Shown: in pieces, positions 42,287 through 50,860 of the stretch
Numbering within the stretch: the stretch's first letter is position 1
Layout: every line of letters starts with the position of its first letter
From: Pararhizobium mangrovi
GTDB lineage: Bacteria; Pseudomonadota; Alphaproteobacteria; Rhizobiales; Rhizobiaceae
Assembly: GCF_006516965.1 (NCBI RefSeq)
Contig: NZ_VHLH01000029.1
Span: 1-63,065, forward strand
Length of the DNA: 63,065 nt
Direction: 5' to 3'
The notes under the pieces: model-generated
Seen by the model: only the letters and a program-made list of their open reading frames with translations
Databases searched by the model: none
Told to the model about the DNA's origin: nothing
Made by a program: the position numbers and the translations under genes

Positions 42287-42666
42287 GGGGTCAAGGTACT
42301 CTGAGACTCGGGACCGTTCGTGTCGCTCGTTTCGGTAGGTACGCGTGTCGACCGTAGTATTTCGGGCGCCACCAAAAAATAGGTCATCGATGGTGTGGCC
42401 ACCCAGAAGCGCAAATTCACTACAGCCTAGTGCGGCCGTCGTCTCCGCGCGCCACCAGCGGAAATGCGAGATCGTTTATGCCCAAGAAAGTTGAAAACGA
42501 CCAGGAAGCGGACGAGGCGCTGACGAAGATCCGCAAACGTCTCAGAAAGACGCTGGCAGTCGGTGTCAGCACGCGGTAGTCAACCCACAGGCTGCTTTGT
42601 GCCCAAGGCGATTTGGGAAGAGAGGGACAAGCTCGCTGAGGCGAGCCCGACGGTCTTGCCTTATCC
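42287..42666. other. Gap between convergent HEPN and STAND genes
   Basis: This 380-bp stretch holds only a 33-codon open frame (42478-42579). The rest shows no gene, terminator or repeat that could be supported. It may contain debris of past rearrangements. Confidence 0.45.
42478..42579 (+). CDS. Possible very small charged protein (33 aa)
   Basis: An ATG at 42478 opens a 33-residue frame beginning MPKKVENDQEADEALTKIRK and continuing RLRKTLA, a plausible amphipathic charged helix. No good ribosome-binding site was seen. It may be the intact product, the N-terminal scrap of a larger gene broken by a frameshift near 42575, or chance. No family was recognised. Confidence 0.2.
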   Translation: MPKKVENDQEADEALTKIRKRLRKTLAVGVSTR

Positions 42667-45600
42667 CTACTGCGGGGAGCGCCCCGCCCCAAGCCTCAGT
42701 CCGGCGACGGGCGCGACGACCGGGGCTTCGGCCTCCGCTGTGATGCGCCGCTCCAGATCATGCGCCTCGGCGACACCAACCGCCACCAATTGGCCAAGCG
42801 CCCGATCGATCCGCGTTCGCGCCGGATGAGCTAGCGCGAGCAATCCCGGGTCCTCGACCACCACCGCCTCGAGCCATTGCACGACCTGACGGCCGACGCC
42901 CGCCGCGATCCAGAGGCCCGGCGATGTCGTGCGGCCGAACCAGGCCTCGGCTGCGTCGAGCAGGAAGTCGAGATGCCGCGCGCGCGGCGCAACCAGCAAC
43001 AGGTTCATCGTGCAGCACGCCACGAACACGGTCTGCCCGTCAGGCAACATCGGGCGCAGCACCGGCAGAAATGGATCGACCCTGTCGAACAGGGCGCGCG
43101 GCAAATAGCTGTGCGTCCCGTTGATCATCCCATAGGTGTTGAACAGCATCTTCGCGATGACGCCGCCGCTCTCCATGTCGATCCGCGCTTCGGCAGGGTC
43201 GCGGGCATGCTGCCACCGGTTGAGGGTCATCACACGGCCGACCAGCTTTTCGCGCAGCGCCACCGGTCGCGCCGCCGCACGGCCGCTGTCGTTGAAATAG
43301 AGCGCGTCGGCGGCATGCTGGACCGTTTGCGCGACTTCGCCGAACGGCGCGTCCGGCAGGTCGGTCACGAACGGCAAGTCGGCCGCGAACGCCGCATCGT
43401 CCCCGTCGAGCAGCCGCTCGGCGTAGAAGGCGTAATAGTGCATATTCCAGTTGTTCGGGTCGCGGCTGACCTCGGCATCTGCCGCATAGCCCAGCCCGTT
43501 CATTCGCCCCGTCCACTCGGCATAGGCCGAGACGATCTCCTGCCGCCAGCCGATCGCGCCGGCAGGCACCGACTGGATCATCGCGAGCCATTGGGCGGCC
43601 GCCCGATGATCGGCATGAAGGATCGCCGGCGACGCGTCGATCGCCGTCTCAAGCACGTCGTCGGCGTCGAACTCCTCCGGCGTGACCGGTCCCGGCACTC
43701 GCATCCGGCTAGTCCGGCGCAGGTTCGGACGCTCGTCGGGCCAGGCTGGCCAGTCCGGCTCCGCACCGCCGTCAAGCCAGGCCAGCTCGGCCGCCACCGC
43801 CGCATCGATCCCGGCGGCACGTTCCGCTTCGAACGCCGCGTGGGGCGCCTCGTCTTCCGGCTCGTAGCTTTTCCAGCGCCACGTCATGCTGGCAAAAGCC
43901 GCGCGCATCATCGCCTTGAAGAGGCGTGGCTCGATCTCGAGGATGCGCTGGACCGCCGCCGCCACCGCGGGGGCCAGCGCCCGGTCCTGTCGTGTCGCCA
44001 GCGCGACCAGCGCATCGCGGTCGCCGGTCTGGCCCTGCCGCGCCCAGAGATGGATCAGCGCCAAGATCGCGATCGCCGGGCGGTTGTAGCGCAGCGTGTC
44101 GTGCGAGCCGCCGCCGCGATCGGATTGCTCCTCAAGCGCGATGGCGATCACTTGCCGGACCCAGGCTTCGTTCGCCGCGAGCAGCGCGTCGTCGCCGTCG
44201 CGCGCGACCAGCAGCGCCGTCGTGATCAGCCGCGTCGAGCGTGACTGGAGCACGTCGGTATCGCTGCCATCGGGCACGCCGGCCTCTGCATAGGCAACCG
44301 CGTCGCGCGCGGTGTCGGCAGTCGCGTAGTCGCCGCCCTCGGCGGCCATCGAAATGCGCGCTTCCATGCCGCTTGCCTGGACTGACACGTCGCGCTTGGC
44401 TTCGAGCGCCGCGAAATGCGCGGCCTCGTCCGGCGGCGAGCGATATTCGAGATTGCCGCCGTCCCGCTCGAACCAGTTCGCCCGGGTGAGGAGGTTGAGC
44501 GCGTTCCGTCCGGCCAGCTCCGGGTCGCTCAACGTCGCGTGCGCGCCATAAGGCTCAAGCGTCTCGACCGCGGCCGCGAGCGCTGTCCGCAACCCGTTGC
44601 CGACCGGCTCATCGGCGAGGAAATTCGGCAGGGTGTCGACCAGCGAATAGCCGCGCGACGGGCGTGCTCGAAGATCGGCCATGCGCACCGGACCCTTCGG
44701 CTCTTTGTTCAGCCCAAGCGTGTCGAGCCCCGACCCCATCTGATCATGGATCTGCCGGGTGCGATCGTCGGCGAGCAGTTGCGGGCTGGCGAGGAACGGC
44801 GCGAGCGGCACGCGCGCGATCGTGCCGTGCGACAGGAGAACATCGATCGCGATCAGCAGATAGGCGGCGGCGCTCCCCTCGGGTCCGAGAATGTCGGCCA
44901 ACACCGCCTCGACCGGATCGCCGTCATCGAGCCGCTTCTGGCTCCACGCCTCCAGCGCCAAAAGCCCGGAGGCGGCCGCATATTCATTGCCGCGGCCCCG
45001 CGACCAGCCATAGCTCCAGGCCCAGGGGAAGAAGCGCGGCCCCTCGCCAAAGTCGACTGCGATACCATCGTCGCCGGGCTCGCGCCCGTCGGTGCGAAAC
45101 GCGATCGCCTCCTCGACCAGTGCCCGGATCAGCGCCAGTCCTTCAGCCGGCGCGGCATTCAGCAGGTCGAGAAACGGCGGTTGCGCGGGCGACGGCGGCA
45201 GATAGTCGCTGTCGGCAAAGCTGAAGGCGCGCTCCATCGCCCGGTCCCGCGCGCGCCGATTGTCCTTCTTCTCGATCAGGCTCGCCTTGACCATCGCCGC
45301 GAGCTCGGCCGGCGCGACCGGCGCGATCACGCTAGAGAATTGGCGCAGATCCTTCATCTTGTGATGGTCGCCGTCGCTCGTGATCGCGGTGAGATAGGCC
45401 TTGAGCGCGTCCGGCGCGAACGACCCGAGCAGCATCGTCATTAGCCGGAGCTTGTCGATCGTCTGCCGCCGTGCGTCGCTCGCCCAGCGTGCGCGACCGT
45501 CCATTCCCGGGATCGTGACCGGGGTGTCGCGCAGATCGAGCTGGCAGAGCCAGCCGAACAGCAGCCGGGCGGTGCGCTCGGCGAGCGAGGGGAGCATCTT

Positions 45601-47829
45601 GAGGAAGAAGGTCTGGACCACGACCAGCTCGACCACCGCGCCGATTGCCGACATGGGGATCTCGGCGGCGTGGCCGAGCACCCAGCGCAGCACCAGGACC
45701 GACGATCCCGTCACATCGGTCCGGTACGACCGTGGCAGATCGACCTTCGATCCGTCAGGCAGGGTGATGACGTCTGCCGCCACCTGCGTCTCGACCGCGA
45801 CGATCGTGGTGGACAGTTCGGCGAGGAGCGAGACGCTCACCTTATCGAGCACGTCTATGGCGACTTCGGATCGGACGAGGGCAATGATCGCCTGGCGGCG
45901 CCACGACCCGTGCGCGCTCGGCGGCGAGAGATGCGCGAGCAGGTCGAGCCAGGCGCTCGCATCCTTGCCCGTCTCGAGCAGGAGCCGCGCGGCGATCTCG
46001 ACGCCACGGGCGACGCGCGGCGATACGGGCCCGCTCAGGTCGAAACCGGCCAAGCGGGACGGGTCTTCGACGAGATAGGTCCCGATCGCCCAGTCGCGCA
46101 GCACGTCATGGTAGAAATCGAGCCGGTCGCGCCTGGCCTCGCGGACCGACTGCGCAGCCAGCAGATGGTCGCGGGCCGGCGAATCCTCGGCGAGATCGAT
46201 CCCGGCCTCGCCCTTGAGCGCGGCGGTCGCCAGCGCCTCGAGGATGCGCTGCGCTGCCCGCACCTCGGCCGCAGGCGCGCCATCGGCACTGGTCCACCAC
46301 AGCTGCGCGAGCTCGGCTTCGGTCCGCACCGACGCGGCGCTCGGCTCGCGGAGTAATCGCGACAGGCGGTAGAGATTGCGCGCAAGCTGGGCCGCGGGAT
46401 GGCTGGCATCGAGCAGCATGCCGAGTTCGGGCGCCTGGTCGACCAGGATCGCGACTTCCTCGTCCGACAGCGCCCCGACCTCGACCGCATGCAGCCCGCC
46501 AAGCGCGGTCGCGATTCCAGCGTCGAGCCAGGGAATGGCGTCGCTGGCGTCGCCCCCCCGTGCGGTCGCGATCACCGTGAAGCCGGGAATAGCGGAAGCT
46601 GCCCGCAGCAACTCGCTGATCGTGCGCTGGCGCCCCGCATCGTCGATCATGTCGATGCCGTCGATGAAGAGATACGCCCCGCCGCTCGTCGCCAGATCGG
46701 TCAGGAAGGCGTCCGCCGATCCTGGAATGCCGAGCGCGTTCGCCAGGTACAGCCAGCCGCTCGGCGGTGTCGCCTCACGGTCGAGGACGATGATCGGGGC
46801 GCGCGCGGCGACGCGCTCGGCATAGTGGCGCAGCACCCAGGACTTGCCAACACCGGTATCGCCGCGCACGACGATGAAGCGCTGCGTCTCCGCCGCCTCG
46901 TCGAGCGCCGCGACCGCCATCAGCCGCGGCAGCGTCACGCCCGCGACGCTCGTCCCGATCGGCGCGAGGGTGTTATGCGCGAGTTCGGCGAGCCGCGCGC
47001 GTGCCGGGGCATAATCGCGTTCACCGGCGAGCTTGAAATCGGCCTCGGCGAGATTGGCCTTGAGCGCGGCAGCGTCGATTTCGCCACCCCGCGTGCCTGT
47101 CTGGATCGAGAGATCGACCAGCCGGCTCCACAGCGCCTCGGCGCGTGCGACTTGCTCGTCGGCCAGCGCCATCCGCGCAAGCGCCAGACCATAGGTCCGC
47201 GCGATCGGCGCACTTGCCTCGAAATCGAATTCGAGGATCAGCATCCGGCGGAGCAGCCGCCAGATCGCCTCATCCTCATCGGCGACACCGCCTGCGACCA
47301 GATGCGCGCGCGTCGTCGCGACGAACGCGCGCATGTCGTCGTTCGCCACGCCCTTGGCGCCCAGCCGGGTGAAGAACTCGTACGCTGTTTCCACGCTGCG
47401 TGCCCAGCCCAGCACATCCTGATAGGCGCCCGAAATCTTGCGGCTGGTCCGCTGCGTGGCGATCCCGAACAGATGGCGCTCCGCCGGCACGTCGCTGATC
47501 GTGCTGCTGGCGATCTGATGGGCGACGTCCTTGTAGACCGCGTCCTTTGGCGAAAACTGGATGTCGCGTTTCGACTGGATTTCGAGCAGCGCATCCCCTC
47601 TGGCGCCGACGCCCTTGATGATGAGGTCATCGAGCTTGAAACCTTGCTCGACGCCCTGGAAGCGCACGCTGGTGACGCGCGCATCGGGCAGCCCCGGCGC
47701 CCTATTGCCGGTCAGGAGCGCCAGCAGATAGAGCGCGCCGAGCTCGCCCTCGATATAGGCGCCGGCCGCACCGCGCGATGCCGGGCTCGAGCCACGCTCG
47801 GTGTCGGTTCTGGTCCTCGCTTCTGCCAT
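42667..47829 (-). CDS. Giant nuclease-STAND NTPase, Avs-like candidate defence protein
   Basis: The protein has 1720 residues. Residues of about 20-190 look like a PD-(D/E)XK domain of the DUF4297/Cap4 type: YIEGELGALYLLALLTG, then KLDDLIIKG (Asp67/68) and LLEIQSKRD, giving Gln85-X-Lys87. A helical part follows, then a STAND/NACHT-like ATPase: Walker A GDTGVGKSW at about 323-330, Walker B AYLFIDGIDMIDD at about 385-397, VIATAR at about 419-424, and FYHDVLRDWAIG near 572-583. The last 1100 residues are mainly helical by composition with no recognised domain. Known Avs proteins combine an N-terminal nuclease, a STAND core and a C-terminal sensor that binds phage proteins. The Met at 47829 was chosen; the frame opens 36 codons earlier. 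Confidence 0.75.
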   Translation of the reverse strand: MAEARTRTDTERGSSPASRGAAGAYIEGELGALYLLALLTGNRAPGLPDARVTSVRFQGVEQGFKLDDLIIKGVGARGDALLEIQSKRDIQFSPKDAVYKDVAHQIASSTISDVPAERHLFGIATQRTSRKISGAYQDVLGWARSVETAYEFFTRLGAKGVANDDMRAFVATTRAHLVAGGVADEDEAIWRLLRRMLILEFDFEASAPIARTYGLALARMALADEQVARAEALWSRLVDLSIQTGTRGGEIDAAALKANLAEADFKLAGERDYAPARARLAELAHNTLAPIGTSVAGVTLPRLMAVAALDEAAETQRFIVVRGDTGVGKSWVLRHYAERVAARAPIIVLDREATPPSGWLYLANALGIPGSADAFLTDLATSGGAYLFIDGIDMIDDAGRQRTISELLRAASAIPGFTVIATARGGDASDAIPWLDAGIATALGGLHAVEVGALSDEEVAILVDQAPELGMLLDASHPAAQLARNLYRLSRLLREPSAASVRTEAELAQLWWTSADGAPAAEVRAAQRILEALATAALKGEAGIDLAEDSPARDHLLAAQSVREARRDRLDFYHDVLRDWAIGTYLVEDPSRLAGFDLSGPVSPRVARGVEIAARLLLETGKDASAWLDLLAHLSPPSAHGSWRRQAIIALVRSEVAIDVLDKVSVSLLAELSTTIVAVETQVAADVITLPDGSKVDLPRSYRTDVTGSSVLVLRWVLGHAAEIPMSAIGAVVELVVVQTFFLKMLPSLAERTARLLFGWLCQLDLRDTPVTIPGMDGRARWASDARRQTIDKLRLMTMLLGSFAPDALKAYLTAITSDGDHHKMKDLRQFSSVIAPVAPAELAAMVKASLIEKKDNRRARDRAMERAFSFADSDYLPPSPAQPPFLDLLNAAPAEGLALIRALVEEAIAFRTDGREPGDDGIAVDFGEGPRFFPWAWSYGWSRGRGNEYAAASGLLALEAWSQKRLDDGDPVEAVLADILGPEGSAAAYLLIAIDVLLSHGTIARVPLAPFLASPQLLADDRTRQIHDQMGSGLDTLGLNKEPKGPVRMADLRARPSRGYSLVDTLPNFLADEPVGNGLRTALAAAVETLEPYGAHATLSDPELAGRNALNLLTRANWFERDGGNLEYRSPPDEAAHFAALEAKRDVSVQASGMEARISMAAEGGDYATADTARDAVAYAEAGVPDGSDTDVLQSRSTRLITTALLVARDGDDALLAANEAWVRQVIAIALEEQSDRGGGSHDTLRYNRPAIAILALIHLWARQGQTGDRDALVALATRQDRALAPAVAAAVQRILEIEPRLFKAMMRAAFASMTWRWKSYEPEDEAPHAAFEAERAAGIDAAVAAELAWLDGGAEPDWPAWPDERPNLRRTSRMRVPGPVTPEEFDADDVLETAIDASPAILHADHRAAAQWLAMIQSVPAGAIGWRQEIVSAYAEWTGRMNGLGYAADAEVSRDPNNWNMHYYAFYAERLLDGDDAAFAADLPFVTDLPDAPFGEVAQTVQHAADALYFNDSGRAAARPVALREKLVGRVMTLNRWQHARDPAEARIDMESGGVIAKMLFNTYGMINGTHSYLPRALFDRVDPFLPVLRPMLPDGQTVFVACCTMNLLLVAPRARHLDFLLDAAEAWFGRTTSPGLWIAAGVGRQVVQWLEAVVVEDPGLLALAHPARTRIDRALGQLVAVGVAEAHDLERRITAEAEAPVVAPVAGLRLGAGRSPQ

Positions 47830-48367
47830 TCCGCCAATGTGCGAACAATCGCCCGCGCATTCAAGCGAAACAGGCGGTCGCGGGGACGTGATTGAACCGA
47901 CGCGACCGATCGTGAACTCTTCTACCTGCTGTCTCAATTCACGTCGGCACCCAAAAGGGGCGCTACCCGACTATGCAATAACGAACGCCAAGCGCGCCGC
48001 AGAAGCAGGAAGCGACGTGGAACTGCACGTCTGGGAGCGGATGCCGCAAGGCAAGCTCTCGGAGGTTGGACATTCGGAGCGGCCGACACCGCGCTTCATT
48101 TGCCGGTGAGATTTCTCAATCGATACGGCGAAGCGGCTGAAGCGCAGGTCGATCCAACGATCGGCATATCGCAGCTATCAAAGGCCGCTTCGACCAAGCA
48201 CCGTCACCTTCGATGGCTATTGCACCGAAGGCGGCGTTCGAAAAAACCGTCGTTTCGGTGCGTTCGAACGGATGGCGGCTTTTGGGATCGGCCGGGGCGG
48301 CCCGGAAAGACCGGCATGGCCGCAAACCTGCCGTATGGCCTTACGTCACTTCAGGGCATACCCTCGC

Positions 48368-48463
48368 GTGACACCTTCGAGGTTACAACACCCCATGTAA
48401 CATCCGGGTTGACGCTGACTATTTGTGACACGCTACGATCGAGCTTAAACCCTGAGGTGACAC
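48368..48463 (+). repeat. Three GTGACAC direct repeats before the recombinase gene
   Basis: Copies lie at 48368-48374, 48425-48431 and 48457-48463; the last ends immediately before the recombinase ATG. The second lies between a candidate -35 and -10. Spacings are 57 and 32 bp. They may be binding boxes for the recombinase itself (a res-like site) or for a repressor. Confidence 0.5.
48409..48439 (+). promoter_or_regulatory. Candidate recombinase promoter
   Basis: TTGACG (48409-48414) and TACGAT (48434-48439) are 19 bp apart, long but usable. A GTGACAC box fills the spacer, so a bound protein would block RNA polymerase. Confidence 0.35.
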
Positions 48464-49006
48464 ATGGCTCGCATCGGTTACGCCCGCGTCAGCACGCTCG
48501 ATCAAGATCTCGACCATCAGGCCGAACGGCTCAAAGCCGAAGGCTGCAGCGTCGTTCGTTCGGAAAAGGTCTCCGGTGGAAGCCGCGAAGGTCGGAGCGA
48601 ACTCGAAAATATCATCGCCTTTCTACGTCCCGGCGACGAACTCGTGGTCACCCGACTCGACCGGCTAGGACGCGACACGCGAGATGTCTTGAACCTTGTG
48701 CACGAATGCGAGCAGCGGGAAGCTTTCGTGACCGTTCTCGACCCGCACGTGTCCACGCGTGGCGAGATGGGCCATGTGGTTCTTACCGTTCTCGGCATGG
48801 TCGCGGAGATGGAACGTCGCTTCATTCGCGAACGGCAGCGCGAAGGGATCGAACGTGCGAAGGATCGGGGAGTCTATCAAGGCGGCCGACGACGCATCGA
48901 TCACGACCGGGTCCGACGGCTTCATAGCGAGGGAATGTCCGCCAGTCAGATCGCGGAAACGCTTCAATGCTCGCGCATGCAGGTTTACCGGATCGTTAAA
49001 GAGTAA
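48464..49006 (+). CDS. Serine recombinase (resolvase/invertase family)
   Basis: The 180-residue small serine recombinase begins MARIGYARVSTLDQDLDHQ with nucleophile Ser10 and Arg8 in the YARVST motif. ELVVTRLDRLGRDTRD and EMERRFIRERQREGIERA are the conserved catalytic and dimer-helix blocks. A C-terminal HTH (SASQIAETLQCSRMQVYRI) binds DNA. The length and layout match Tn3-type resolvases and Pin-like invertases and not the large phage integrases, so it can resolve or invert DNA but is not expected to be the island's integrase alone. No transposase gene accompanies it. Confidence 0.93.
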   Translation: MARIGYARVSTLDQDLDHQAERLKAEGCSVVRSEKVSGGSREGRSELENIIAFLRPGDELVVTRLDRLGRDTRDVLNLVHECEQREAFVTVLDPHVSTRGEMGHVVLTVLGMVAEMERRFIRERQREGIERAKDRGVYQGGRRRIDHDRVRRLHSEGMSASQIAETLQCSRMQVYRIVKE

Positions 49007-49251
49007 GTTGCAGCAGGCAGTTCGCGAACGATTTCGCACTGGAAGAGACTTGTTTCCGACCTATCCGTCGCTGCCAGACCAAGGTGAAAGGCTACACGCT
49101 CCCCTCGGAATTGCCGGCCGCAGCGAGCGATTCGATGTCATGAGTGTTGATGTCTCGACCACGAGAGCAGATGTGGAGCGGCAACTGGCCGCTCTGTGTC
49201 AACCGTTCACTAAGACGTTCATAAAACGGGAGCCGCCCGCATGCTCCGATG

Positions 49252-50496
49252 TCAAATTGCGTCTTTGTTCCAGCTTATTTTAAACGGTTCCGGCTCAATT
49301 TTACAGGCTCGAACCACAACACGATCCCGCCCGCCACTCTTGGCCTCATAGAGAGCCGAATCGGCCGCTTCCGTTAGGATTTGCGGGGTCATGGATGGCA
49401 GGAGCGTTCGATCGGCATAAGCGATGCCGATCGATACCGTTACGGTACGCGCCGTCGAGCTCGAAGGGTGAACGAGATTCATCTTGTTCACGGCAGCACG
49501 CAAACGCGCTCCTGCCATTTCGAGAGCGAGCGGTTCGGCTTCCGGCATAACAATTGCGAACTCCTCACCCCCGTAACGCGCGACGAGGTCGCTTCCGGCA
49601 ACGGCACCTGCCAATGCCTCGGCGACTTCGCATAACGCCTCGTCGCCAGCGACATGCCCTTGCGAGTCGTTAAAGAGCTTAAAGTGATCGATGTCGACCA
49701 TTGCAACCGCGACCACAGCTGTTCGCGGATTTGCCTGAGCGTCGGCAATGGCAGAAGTCATCACGGCGTCGAGGCCGCGCCGATTGGAAAGGCCTGTTAA
49801 CGGATCAAGCGCCGAAAGGCGTTCGAGAAGCGCGTTCTGCGAGGCGAGCGCGCGAAGGTGTTGTCGGTCACGCTGCTTGCTTAGGAACTGGAGGCGCCGG
49901 TCGCGATCCATGCGGATATTACCGTAAAGACCGGCGGCGGCGATTGAGACCGAGATACCCGTCATCATGAATAAAAGCGTTGCAGAAGCGGCGTGCGACA
50001 TCGACAGGATCGCGGCCTGTATGACGATGAGCGCGACTGCCATAGTTGCCGCTAGCGCTGGCGGGTATTCAAGGATGAGGACGACGAACATGACGGTGAC
50101 GTTGTTCGCCGTCAGGTACATCGGCGCGAGCGGCGCGTAGGAACTCACGACCAAGATGCAAGCGAGCGTTCCGTAGAGAAGCGCCGTTCCACCCCCGATC
50201 GCGTAATGCACCCAGATCGGTCGAGTGTCTCGATAGAGATAGATTCCTAGAGCGAGGGCGACCGGCAGGACGACGCCGAATCGAACATCGGCGGCCATGC
50301 CTAGAATGTCGGGCAGAATGGAAATGTCGAGGCCGAACAGGCCCACCATGATCGCCGTGCCGACGATGACCGCCGGCAAGGTGATGCGCTCCTGACGCTT
50401 CAAAACGTAGTCCGCATATTCCTCGCGCAGAGCTTCTGGAATTGGAACCCGGCCCACGAGCTGTCCGAAACTAGAACGTAGAACATTGAGGTTCAT
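49252..50496 (-). CDS. Membrane-bound diguanylate cyclase
   Basis: The 414-residue protein has an N-terminal membrane region of about six hydrophobic segments (ITLPAVIVGTAIMVGLFGLD, VMFVVLILEYPPALAATMAV) and a C-terminal GGDEF domain (DPLTGLSNRRGLDAVM, VARYGGEEFAIVM). GGEEF is intact, so c-di-GMP synthesis is likely. The RxxD product-inhibition site is absent (AGSD at that place). The ATG at 50496 was preferred to a TTG four codons earlier. The membrane part is of the sensor type but matches no named MASE domain I can be sure of. Confidence 0.9.
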   Translation of the reverse strand: MNLNVLRSSFGQLVGRVPIPEALREEYADYVLKRQERITLPAVIVGTAIMVGLFGLDISILPDILGMAADVRFGVVLPVALALGIYLYRDTRPIWVHYAIGGGTALLYGTLACILVVSSYAPLAPMYLTANNVTVMFVVLILEYPPALAATMAVALIVIQAAILSMSHAASATLLFMMTGISVSIAAAGLYGNIRMDRDRRLQFLSKQRDRQHLRALASQNALLERLSALDPLTGLSNRRGLDAVMTSAIADAQANPRTAVVAVAMVDIDHFKLFNDSQGHVAGDEALCEVAEALAGAVAGSDLVARYGGEEFAIVMPEAEPLALEMAGARLRAAVNKMNLVHPSSSTARTVTVSIGIAYADRTLLPSMTPQILTEAADSALYEAKSGGRDRVVVRACKIEPEPFKISWNKDAI

Positions 50497-50508
50497 CCGG
50501 GTCGGCAA

Positions 50509-50860
50509 TCCAATCGATCGTCAGGCTCAAGCATTAGCGGCGGCGGGTTAACGCATCTCAAGGTGGGAAATGCTCCTGCGCCGGCCTCCCGAGCTAATTC
50601 GGCACACGGGCGTATCGACGGTGAAGCGTTTTTTGATTTGGCCAATACGGCTGCCCCATAACTCGCTACCGATTACCATTTTGAACTCGAGGTCGTCGCC
50701 CTCCGTTCCACGCGCTCACCGCTAAGCGCGCCCGGAACGCTTCCTCGTTGCCAACACGGTAAACGCCCCGTTAAAACCGATCGCTTTCCGCATACCTGAG
50801 AGCTTCCACGCCTTCTTAACCACTGATCGGCATACTTATCTTCATATTCTGGGAGGGGTC
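50509..50860. other. Divergent gap before the GAF-GGDEF-EAL gene
   Basis: The 352-bp gap separates the leftward cyclase from the rightward GAF-GGDEF-EAL gene and must contain both promoters. I found no clear -35/-10 pair, repeat or gene. A strong GGGAGGGG lies right before the GTG start at 50861. Confidence 0.5.

Larger units (their letters stand above)
47830..48463. other. Divergent gap between STAND and recombinase genes
   Basis: These 634 bp have no supported gene. The right third holds an inverted repeat GTTACA/TGTAAC (48382-48387 and 48396-48401), three GTGACAC boxes and a promoter-like pair. The left part should contain the STAND promoter, but none stood out. Confidence 0.5.

Noticed and set aside
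42877..44244. A 455-codon plus-strand frame opposite the giant STAND gene, with others at 44416 and 46399
   Set aside because: All are antisense frames with His/Arg-rich low-complexity sequence and no domain; the minus strand carries clear ATPase motifs.
47938..48463. Plus-strand frames between the STAND and recombinase genes (47801-48109 and 48100-48927)
   Set aside because: The first overlaps the 5' end of the STAND gene, the second runs out of frame through the recombinase, and neither has a domain or a ribosome-binding site.
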